From Sthenelais limicola (taxonomy: Eukaryota > Annelida > Polychaeta > Phyllodocida > Sigalionidae), in contig OW804094.1 of NCBI GenBank assembly GCA_942159475.1, positions 57,718,966 through 57,782,965 of the forward strand: 64,000 nucleotides of DNA, read 5' to 3'. The notes under the pieces are model-generated. The model was not told the origin of the DNA, searched no databases, and saw nothing but the letters and a program-made list of their open reading frames with translations. A program made the translations under genes and the position numbers. The first letter of the stretch is position 1, and each line of letters begins with the position of its first letter. Shown piece after piece: positions 51,001-63,000 of the stretch.

Positions 51001-54000
51001 TGCTGGTGCTGTCCTGCCGATGTTTTTAGGTTCTCATCAATCATCCAATTCTCAAGTAATGAGAAATGTTTCAACTCAGGATCGGCGCTATTGTGTGGAA
51101 GCGACCACATTAATGTATACTGTGGAACGCAAACATCCAATTGCAGAGGTACCATATTTATGTGAATTTGGATGTTTTGCATGTAGAGAGCGTAATATTT
51201 TCCCCACCGTGAGCCTTTCAAGAACAGCAGCTATGTACGAACTGAAGCATGGATTACACCCTGCTATACATACTAGATTAATAGAGGATCTTAAGGAGTC
51301 GTACTTCTCTATCAACCTGGATGAATGCACATCAAACTCCAAACTCAGAGTTCTGACTGTTTTAGTTCAATATTACAGCATAAACGAACGTAGGGTCGTA
51401 TGTAGACACTACATGTCTAAAGAACTGAAATATGTCTCAGCACAATCGGTGTATATGTCAGTTCTGGACAACTTTTTGACGGACAAAATCCCCACTAGTA
51501 ATATCATTTCCTCTCTGTCCGATAATGCTGCTTATATGCGAGGGAAGATCAGTGGTTTTGAGACGAAGCTGAAACTTGTTTCTCCCAATATGGTTAACAT
51601 TGGGGGGGATTCATGCCATATTGTACATAATGTTGTGAAAAAGCTATGTGGCAATTTTGGTTCTTATTGCGAACATTTGTGTGATGATTTATTTGTTGAG
51701 ATGGATATGTCAGTTGACATAAGGTCCCATCTAACAGATATTTGTCTTCACATCACAAACGAGAGGTACAGGAAACCTAAGGATAGAGTTAGTCATCGGT
51801 GGCTGTCCCTCTATGACTGCATTGAGGTTGTTCTTTCCATGTCAAATGCCATATCACTACTTTATTTTGTATGTCTTGAAGATAACGTCAAACACCAGCC
51901 AAATGTTATTCAACTCAAGAGATCCATTCTCGGAGATAACATGTCTAATTCGCAACGATCACTTCTAGACAGCATACACACAGAGATGGAAATAAAAAAA
52001 CTTGACCCCAGAAGGCAGAGCCAGGAAAGCAAGAATAGCCCACAAGCTATGGATTTCCAGAGACATGACTTTCCTCTACTTGTATTTCCTCTCCTCGACC
52101 TTGGACAATTTCCACAAATATATAATGGAATTTCAGGTGAACAAGCCAATGATTCATCTCATCTATGACAAGCAGTTGGCGATCTTAAAGTGGTTTCTGG
52201 GTTTGTTCTTGAAACTCGAATATGTGGTGAACAACCAGAACAGACTGCACAAAATCAAAATTGATGAAGAGGTTTACCATGAACCCCTTATGAGAGTAGG
52301 AATGGGGTTACGTTGCAAGGAGTATTTAGCTTGTCTATCTCCTGACAATGAGCTTCACCAGATATTTCCCACAAAGGTAAAAGCTGCTTTGGTGATGACA
52401 GCTAAATACTTTTTGCCTCTATTCGCCTCTACACCTGTTCATAAACATTTGTCTTCATTGGATCCTGCTGCTATGGGACATAGCGAAGCATGCTGGCAAA
52501 ATTTCAACCTTCTCTTGAAAGACTTCAGGGGTGTACTGTCCAAGGAGGAGTATGATAAATATGGTCATGAATTTCGAGCCCTTCATCAGGATAACAACAG
52601 ACCCTCTTGGGATCCAACAAAGATGGATATCGATCAATGGTGGGCACAGATCTTTGAATTGGGTAACTATACACGTGTATCAAAGATAGTTAAAGCTGCT
52701 TTATGCATCTTTACTTGCCCTAGAGTGGAGCAGTCCTTTTCAATCATGAACACAATAATATCTGCTGAAAGGAATCGTACCAGTATTGACTTATACAATG
52801 CCTACCAGTCAGTCAACTATTATATCATGTCGAGGAATGTATCTGGTCCCTATGTCTCCAAGGCTCTGAATATAATGTACAGGGAAAATGTATTAACAGA
52901 TGAAGTTGATACTGCCATTACCAGGAACATGAAGGATGCCCATAACCGATATTCTGACGAGATGGATAAAAAGAAGGAGAAGAAGGAAAGACCCAAAGAC
53001 ACTTGCGAGCAAGGGCCAGGCAGAGAGAAAGAAAGGGAGAAAGTAAAAAAACGCCATGCCGAAAAAGAACAACAAAGAACTGAAGCTGAGAGGGCAGCTA
53101 AGAAGGGAAAAAAGAGGAAAATCAAAAGAAGGAAAGAATCAAAAGAAGGAACAAGAGGGTCTAAAGAGGAAACATTCAGACAAAATCAATAAACACAGTT
53201 CGAGCAAAGATAAATCAAAAGAATTGCACAAAAAACAATCCAAGCAGAGAGACTCTTCTGCAAGCAGGACAGACAAGTCAAACTCTGATAGTTCGAAGCA
53301 AAAGCAGCATAAAACCACATCACCCCAAACATCAACCTCTTTATCTAAAACTCAAGGTAAAACCACACCCAAACCGCCAACATCAACATCTAAAATTCCA
53401 GTTAAATTGAAACAAAAACGTATCTCTTCCCTCCTCATCTCAGCATCTCAGTCACATACTTCTCCTCCAAAAGAGGCAGACAAGCCTTCTTCCAACCAGC
53501 AACAATAATTACACCCCTTGGGAGGGGAGCGGCGGGTGGGGTAAGTTATAATCAACAATGAAAAAATATCATGGAATAGAATATTATATCCCATCAGGTG
53601 CAGAGTGTATCACCATCTTGAAAAAAAACAATGTCCACAAAGCTTGACCTAGGTAAAACTTCTTTGAAATATATGCTTTGCAAAGTGTATTTATTTAACT
53701 CAAATACACCAGAAATCGTTATTTAAAGCATATATATTCAAAATTTTCTTGGGGGGAAAACCCCCAGCAAACCCCCAAACCCCCAGCAGTGGGCTGCACA
53801 CCTGCGGCGCTTGCAGATCCACCTCAGAAACATTTCCTTCAATTTGGAAGACCCCAACTTGCATCCCTGGTTGTATTCCCTCCCCCTCTTTCTGTTTACA
53901 AGCTCTCAGTTCCGTCCTGTAGAGGGCAATCTGATCAGCTGGATGGAATCATATAAGGCCTGAACCAGCTTAGGGTAGGTTTCTTCCTCTAAGAAATCGA

Positions 54001-57000
54001 TCTTGTCAAGTATTCGCAGTGTGGATCCAGCCAAGCAAGAGGGTGCGTGCTCACTTCTCCTGACAGTGAGAGAGGGTGGGTCTGTTCTGGAGAAATCCCA
54101 CCGCTGCCACCATTGTTGTCACCGTCTCTAGTCTACTGACTTGTTGAATAAACTGAAAGCCATGTTCGTTCTCGTCTCAGTTTTATTTAGGTATCAAGTA
54201 ATTCTGATCATCGATTTATATTAATATTGAGGGGGTCTGGGGGACAGATATCAGAGCCAATATCCTTCTTGGTGTTACTGACTTGGTTGGGGACGAATGC
54301 CCAGCAGGGCTATAAGAATAGCGGCTATCTCTCCGAAGATACTGGACAACAATGTAAAGTACTTTGAGCGATCGTCCTTCCTTCCCAGAGACGTTTAGGC
54401 TCGGTGACATTAGGGACTTTAGGGCCCAGGGACGTTAGGTATGGTTTTGCCCAGGGACAATAGGGTCTATTTCGACTTTTCGATAGACTTTTCTGACTTT
54501 TTCGATTGACTATTTCAACTTTGTGATTGACGATTTTGACTATTAGATTGACTATTTCAACTTTTCAATCAACTATTTCAATTTTTATGATCAACTATTT
54601 CAACTTTACGATTGACTATTTCAACTTTTTGATTGATGATTGACTTTATGGTTGACTATTTTGACTTTTCGATTGACTATTTAAACCTTCCGATTGACTT
54701 TTCTGACTTTATGGTTGACTATTCTGACTTAACGATTAACTTTTCTATTGACTATTTCAACGTATTAAAGGTTTAAACAATTAAAAACCGACCCACTTTC
54801 TCCTGTCTCTCCATAAGAGAGAAGGTACTATTCGGTTAAAAGTTCTTATATAAGTTGGAAAAAATGTTAAATCTCTAGGAAAGCCCCGTCCTCGTTAAAC
54901 AATTCACCTTTAAACCATAATCCATGCCTAAATTTTTGCATCAGTTTTATTGAAGGCTTTAGTTGATTAACCCTAAAAAGTGTGCTCAACCTTTTATCGT
55001 TAAAAGTCACTCCTTGTTTATAGTCCCTTCCCCCAAGGTCCCGTCTCACTCTCACAGTGTGGAACCCTAGCGCCCCAAGCAGCGGACAAATATACCCAAT
55101 ATACATCATTCATCCACCACTCCCCAACCCGATGTACTACTATATGTGTGTGTGTATATATATATATATTATATGAGGTCTAGAACAATCTCACCTCATG
55201 CTGTATATCTATGGCATCACAGAGGCAAGTTTCGAAAAAATAAAAACAATTTTTCCTCATTGCTGATTATTGACATTTTCAGGAGCAGAGCTCGTCTCAG
55301 GAGAGCAGTACAGAGTCTGGAAAGGTTCTGGTACAGATTGCCCCAGAAGAAGACCCTGCATCACCCGCCTCCAGCATCGTTTCTAATGAGACAGACAGTG
55401 GAAGCGCTAAGGGCCTGCGCACATACACGAGGAAGCACCCTCGGCGAGGCAAGGGGGGCCGAAGGGTCAGTCAGCGTATTACCCGGGGACGCGTTCAGGT
55501 AAACCTGTCGATAGCATGATAGATACGATTAAAATCCTGTTCATTTATTTTTATTGAATGTTTTTATACCGCAAATCCTTAACTCTAGCTGCACACATTC
55601 ACTCAACGCTTGTGGCTTTTGTGAAAGACATGCACCAAAAGCCACTTGTGTGTTGTGAATATGCCATCGCATATATGCAGCTCTCATTTAGTTCTATCTT
55701 AATAATCAATTGAGGACATTACAAATCAAGATATGGGCGATAATACAAAGGAGAATAACCATTGTCTTCCACCCACTGCTAAGTACATCTGATTCTAAGA
55801 GAAAATTGTGTTGTAATTTCATTGCTATATTAACGACCTGATTAGATACGCTGTGTATCTTTTATGCATTATCTTCATAAAGAACAGATAACTTAGCTTG
55901 AGCGGGCAACAATACCACAAATCTCATTCAATATGTTGCCTTTTCACGTTTTGTGACTCGTTAACCTGCTCTCCACTGTTGTAATGTAGTTATGATTTAC
56001 TTAAAAAAGCAACATGGCTTCAGTACACAACACTCAACCCACCAAGCTCTTGCCCAACTTGTTGACTACATAGCCACTGCAACAAACAACAAGTAAACTA
56101 ACAACAAGCAACAAGCAAAATACAGCAGTATTCATAGATCTAAAAAAAGCTTTTCACTCACTCCTGCTAAAAAAAGCTTGAAAAATTGAACTCAGACCCA
56201 AATTCAACCAAATGGTTCCACAGCTATCTACAAAATCGCTCACAAGCTGTCACAGCAAATGGCCACACATCAACCACCCTTCCCCTTAAAACTGGAGTGC
56301 CCCAAGGCTCCATCCTAGGTCCACTACTATTTCTCATCTACATTAACGATCTCCCTGCTGGATCTACACATCCACTAAATCCCACAATGCCTGCCTCCCC
56401 ACAATACAAACAGCCCTGCATGCACTAAAAACCTGGTGCAGCACAAACAAACTTACAATCAACACAAAGAAAACAAAAGTCATAGCTTTTACCCCAAAAC
56501 GAACAACCACACCCACTGTATCCAAACTGACTACACAACATGGAGCTTGACCTAGTTAAACATTACAAGTACCTTGGCACCACACTAGACCACAAACTTA
56601 ACTCACAGTAACAAATAAATGCAATAACACAAGCCACAAACAACAAACTCTACATGCTAGCACGCATCAGACACATGCTCACCAAACAATCAACACTGAA
56701 AATCTACAAAGCAATGATTCTACCCCTACTCGAATATAACTCAACAATATATAACTTTGCAACACACGCAAACACAAACAAATTGGAACGCATCCAAACC
56801 AGAGCAGTCAGAATCATTACACTGACAAGCAGACATGATTCAGTAGCAGTATAATCTCTAGGTCTTGAGCCACTAGATCAAAGAAGGGCAAAACATCTAC
56901 TTTGCCTCATGTACAAACGATCCCGAGACGCACCCACATACACACACACACACTAAAAACACCCGCTCACAAAATAAATACAACCTACCACTACCCATGC

Positions 57001-60000
57001 CAAAAACTGAAGCTCTCAAAGGTGCACCCTGCTACAAGGGTACCTACCTGAAAATTTACGAACAGAGGAGGACAGAATAAATTTCATAGCTGGGATGAAA
57101 AAGAAATATTGGGGAAAATATAATGAAGAAAATCCGGGGTAAAATGTGATGCTCTTACCCCACCAGGGAATAAATTGAACAGAACAATAAGGTGAATAGA
57201 GCAATACCGAAACTCTTATTTATCTACATGAGATATTGATGTTTATTATATTCTACGATGTTTACTACATATTATCAATGTTTATTTCACTCTTCTTTCA
57301 TATTAGCTCTATATGAAAAACCCTTATGGTATGGTTTCCTAGGCAACGCACAAAGACACCCGGGTAGGGTATATTTGCGTTTTTCTTCTATATTTTCTAT
57401 TGTAATTGTAGAGGCCTCAAATGAGAAAAAAAGGGGGGGGGGGGCCAAAGCATGGAACGCCCTCTCTTCAACAGAAAAAAATACTCCATCATACGAACAA
57501 TTCAAGAATCTCCTCAAACACAACCAAATACAACTCACAACCCACACAGACTGACCAATGAACCCAACCCAAATGGTATGCAGTATCTCCACGCTGCCAT
57601 AACAAACCCACACTGATCCAAGGGCATGCTGTATCTTCAAGCTGTCCAAACCAACCAAAACAAATCCAACTAACAAATCATACTTTTTATTATTATCCTT
57701 AATTGTACCCTATTTTCCTACCTTACTAGATTCAATATGTGTTTAACCTAACTTGATCTTGAGTAGTATTGTTACATAAAGCATAGTCTAGCTAGACACA
57801 GCAGTGGGAGAAAGACCATGGTTTTTCTGAGTTGAATTATCACCCGTGAGCCCATTATCCTCATGTGTTTATGACATCCATTGATCATAATATTATTTGT
57901 ACACTGCATGCCTGTTTGTGTTCATTTTCATCTCACGGAAGATTGGCTGTATACAAATTCTAAATAAAATAAAATGATTTAACACGGTTTAAATGACAAG
58001 AATTCTTAGAATTATTCAAAATATATTAGGAAATGTCAATACTAGCATTTAACTCGCCATTTCTATTTGATATAGGAGGATGAGAAAGCCTTATCTACTG
58101 GTAAACCAAGTGAAGCTGAATCGTCAGACGATGAGGCAGCTCAGGCTGAAAGTGACGACGGGACGATCACTATGACACCCAAGATGTCATATTCCATGTC
58201 AGAATCTATTCCCAACAGTCCGGCTTCTCTCTCGCAGTGGTATGTAAAACAACTTTTTACTAGACTCTTTAAGATCAGGAACACATTTCAGACAACTTTA
58301 ATCCTGATAAAGGTCGACTCGTGACCGAAACTTGAGTTAATAAAAATCAGAAAAACCTACATCCATGTTGGCGTTTGCTTGCGGCATATCCATCGTTACT
58401 ATTTCAGACCATTGCTAACAATTAGCTATACCGAAGTTTGAATAATAAATGTTGTGTTCTCTTTAGTGATACTGAGGATGAACGTGGCTACAAACTCTGG
58501 AAGAAGTCCATCATGTTAGTATGGAGGGCGGCCGCCAACCACAAGTATGCCAACGTGTTCCTTCACCCTGTTACTAACGAGATTGCTCCAGGTTACACGA
58601 GCGTTGTCAACAGGTAGGCATTTCTTGCCCCAAATTTTGTTACGAAATAATATTATTATTGATATAATATTGTGGCTAAAAATGAAGAAGGGTCTGAACC
58701 CCAAATACTGAAAATACTAACACTAAAAATTAACCAAAACAATAATAATGTTTGAATTGAGGTGCCGAAGACCTCCCAACTGCTGGAGAAATCCTCATAT
58801 GGCAGCTAGTCTGCAATAATAAAATTCCAATTTAGCATGGTTTGCTTTTCAGGTTTCTGGCTATGTAAAAAAATGGCTTGATATATACCCAGTAGATTCA
58901 GGTCTCGTATCTCATGATACTGTACCAGTTTATAAATGTATTTGTGTCATTTGCGACTAACTCTTTCTATCGAATATTTTTTTTAAAAAATTAAATAATT
59001 TTATGGACTGAATTTCCACAAATTTGCAGTAGTTCTCATTCGTCACAAAAATACATAATAAACAAGTTGATGGTGTATAAAGAACAAAGTTTTGAGAATT
59101 TATTATGAGGGACAGATTAGCTCAACTGTATCTAACTGGTCTGGACCTCATATTGTAGTCTATCGATATACTGACGGCTGGAGGGCATGATCGCACATGC
59201 GTTTGTTGACTGATCCATATATATACGACCACACTAATGTAATTACTAACAACGAACTGCTAATTTTCTATATATCTTTGGATTTTGAATATGGTATCAT
59301 TGTAACTGTTAAATAGGCAGGCAGTGGGAACATCGTCACTGTGACGACGCTGATGTCTATCCTGCAATAAATTCTGTTCCAAAAAAAAAAAAAAATGCGC
59401 TCTCCATATATGGCATGCGCTCTCCATATATGGCCGACCCCTATGCCCGCGCATGCGCAGCCGAATTGGGCAAGATGGCAGCCATACCGTAACCAGATAC
59501 GAAAATTAAACTGCTTTCTGAGCGGTTCGAATGTCTTAACACAATAATCATTGCATATGAGCTTGAAAACAAGGTTAGATTAAACGTTCAAGCATTTATA
59601 TTCAGTCGGCTTCGGTAGTGTCCCAGATCCCGACCCAGATTTTGACGCGCATGCGCAAACCGATCTATATGTTACCTACCAGCCGAGGAAATTAAACTTC
59701 TTTCTGAGCGATTCGAATGTCTTTACACAATAATCCTGGCATATAAGGTTGAAAACAAGGTTAGATTAAACGTTCAAGCATTTATATTCAGTCGCTGGTT
59801 AATCATTACGGCTTCGGTAGTGTGCACGAGCATGGGGGCTCTGAATGGTGGACATAAGTGTCCGGGCAGCAAGGTCCATCGCTCGGGCGCGAAGGCCCGC
59901 TTCAGCGTGTGCAGTTGCAAAGGCCGGCAATAGAACCGTTCACCATAGGTAGTCACGCGCATGTGCATGAGGCGGCAGAAAGCATGGCTTCCGGCAAGGT

Positions 60001-63000
60001 GGAGGAGTGAAATCGGGATGTTTCCCGGGATATTTCCACCAAAGGAATATCGCCACACGTTAATATGTTCATAAACTATTGTTGGGATAGTATTTGAAGT
60101 CGACATGGCTCATTTTACGCAGATTATACGGAGATTATTGTGTCAACGCGCATCGGAAACATGGCAGCGAGGTTCTCTCGAAGCATGTGCGATCGGTGAA
60201 ATCGTAAAAGATATAAATAAAAAGGTTGGTTAGTTTTAGTTTGATATGCTTCATTTCATTCGATGTCCAAGCCTAAGTCAGTTCTGTTTGCCTAGAGAAC
60301 GTCTGTACATATATCATTACACTTTCTTAAGCTGGTCGAACTGACAGCAACAGGCTTGTGTAACTACGTAATTCTGTTGGGAACATCATGTTAAAAATAG
60401 CCCGAGAAATTCTGACTGGCTCCTCTCTCTCTATTTTGCTGGTCGCTACACAGTCAGAGAGCAACGTAATGTTTTTCTATAGTAAAATCGAAGCCCCCAC
60501 TGAAAACTTTAGAACGGTGACTTTTTCAGACTAAATACTTGGGCCTCTACTTACTTTCATAATAAATAAAGCAACGAAATGACTTGTGAGAGAGTAATAG
60601 GTGTATTTTATCACATTCCACACTCATTTTGGGCCAGAATTATCAGTAGGCCTAGCCTACCGAACACGTTCTCATTTATTAAAACTAATCGGCGATCAGG
60701 TATTTTTTTTTGCTCTGCACATTTGTCAACATATATAATTCCAATGGAGACATTAGATATCGGTGGTTAAAGCGTTTTTCTATTACATCTCTACTCGGCC
60801 AGAAGTGGTCCAGTAAACTCCACTGTTCGTTCGGTTCTGCTCCCAGACCCTCCGTAGGTTAGGGTCTGGGAGCCCAGGCTAGTTAAAAAATGAACAAATA
60901 TGGTTGGAATCATGAGAAATCTGCTAATATATAGGCTAGTATCACTAAATATAAACTCTTATGAGCCTCGTTGAATGATATGTCATGTTGATTTGTCTAT
61001 ACATGAACTTAGAATCTGTGATATTGTGTAATTATTGCAAGGTTCGATTCACATAGGCCTAGGCTATAGCGACGAACATCATGGCTGCATTACATTTTTC
61101 AATATTATTTATTTCTGTATTATAACCTTGATATTATTGTTCAGGAACTAGTCAGTACGATACATAAATATATTGAGATGGTTTGTCTGAAATATCAAGA
61201 GTCAAAAATGTTTTTCTCTATGAGAAATTTCATTCATAAGTTTGGTAGAATTTGATAATATCTGTTAAAAATAATCCTGATCAGCTGTAAATAGCAGTAA
61301 GTCATCAAAATTATTCACAGATTCCAGACACTTTCCACTTTTCGATCGAGTTTTCTGACTTTACGATTGACTGTTCTGACTTAACAATTGACTATTCTGA
61401 CTTACAATTCCGACTTTTCGATTGACCATTCTGACTTTTTGATTGACTTTTCTGACTTAACAATTGACTTTTTGATTGACTATTTTGACTTTATGATTGA
61501 CTTTTCTGACTTTATGGTTGACTATTTTCACTTTTAGATTGACTTTCCTGACTTTATGATTGACTTTTCTGACTTTTTGATTGACTTTTCTGACTTTTTG
61601 ATTGACAATTCTGACTTTTTGATTGACTATTTCTAAAAGTCAATCATAAAGTCAATAGTCAGAAAAGTCAAATAGTCAGAAAAGTCAAATAGTCAATTGG
61701 AAAGTCAAATAGTCAATCATAAAGTCAGAAAAGTCAAACAGAGAGCGAGAGCTTGGGACTGGGACTTGGACTTTCCTTGGACTTTCCTTCATTCCAGTGG
61801 CACTGTCTCCACATTTATTACCATTTTCGCTAATTGGTACTTATACAACACAAGTAACCAGTCGAAAAGTCAATTGTTAAGTCAGATTAGTCAATTGTAA
61901 GTCCAAAAAGTCAATCAGTAAGTCAGAAAGTAATCAGAAAGTCAAAATAGTCAGTAGAAAAGTCAATCAAAAAGTCAAAATAGTTAATCAAAAAGTCAGA
62001 ATAGTCAATAAAAAAGTCAGAAAAGTCAAAATAGTTAATATTTCATGATACCAAGAGTAATTAGAGACAACCGATAGTATTCCTCTAAGCCAACTTATCC
62101 ACCGCAACTGTTAGACTAAAATTAGTTAGTTAAAATGTTATAATAAAATTATCATTTTAGTATTTTCCATTGATTTCATGATTCTACAAAAAATAACACC
62201 ACATGTACTATCCCAGTTAGACAGGCCAATGGGCGAGACTATATAGACTTAGCACAGCTGTAGATACGTCCCAACTGCCCTTCTGCTAAATAATTAAACT
62301 GTTAAACCGTAACTGTTAGCATAAATCTGTCCCGTTAGGATCGTGAGATCCACTAAAACTGTTAGAGTTATGACTGTCGGCTGCTGACTTGTATTTCAAC
62401 CTATGTTCGACAATTTTAGGATGTATCTTGCAAATTTCATGCTCATATCATAGCTACTCGCTTTACCGCCGTCTGATGGATTACCAGTGTACTGTAACTC
62501 TTTTAGTCTCGGTACATACCACAGCTCAACATTTTTTTTCATTTTTTGCTATCTTTCCCCTACAGGCCTATGGATCTGTCTGCCATTAAGAAGAATATAG
62601 AAAGCGGTGCTATAAGAACCACGGCGGAGTTCCAGAGAGATATGATGCTCATGTTCACGAACGCTATAATGTATAACAACTCCGATCATGACGTCTACAA
62701 TATGGCTGTGGAAATGTACAACGATGTCATGATTCACATTGAGGTAAGTTGAAATCATTCATCATAGATAGAAGCGTTTATTGCGTTTTCATGTTTGATT
62801 AGATCTATACATTAAGTAACTTTTGTGATTCAGTATTTAGTGCGAACAGGAATGATTTTTTAATATTAGTACTCTGTGGTGCTGTCAGTGTGTTACTAAC
62901 ACATTTTGTCAGGTGTGTTCATTCTAATATTATAACAGCTGCTATATTAGCAGCTTTCTTTAATCCTTATGCTCGCCCACTGCCTGGGTCATTTGTATGG

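Larger units (their letters stand above)
48106..54409 (-). mobile_element. Second LTR retrotransposon (gypsy-type), 3'-truncated and split by a hAT element
   Basis: Read on the minus strand: 5' LTR (54409-54117), a 19-nt primer-binding site for tRNA-Leu(AAG) (54112-54094), leader and gag N-terminal part (to 53870), then the hAT insertion, then the rest of gag with a CCHC knuckle ([14 protein letters not shown]). Protease follows ([13 protein letters not shown]), then the protease-RT spacer ([31 protein letters not shown]). It ends at the inverted repeat at 48.1 kb; reverse transcriptase, integrase and 3' LTR are missing. Several frames are broken. Confidence 0.85.

Noticed and set aside
54867..55109. 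80-codon minus-strand frame
   Set aside because: Overlaps the CpG-depleted inverted repeat; no motif.
59774..60106. 110-codon minus frame
   Set aside because: Runs through the duplicated repeat segment, with no recognisable domain; the promoter-like features are better read on their own.
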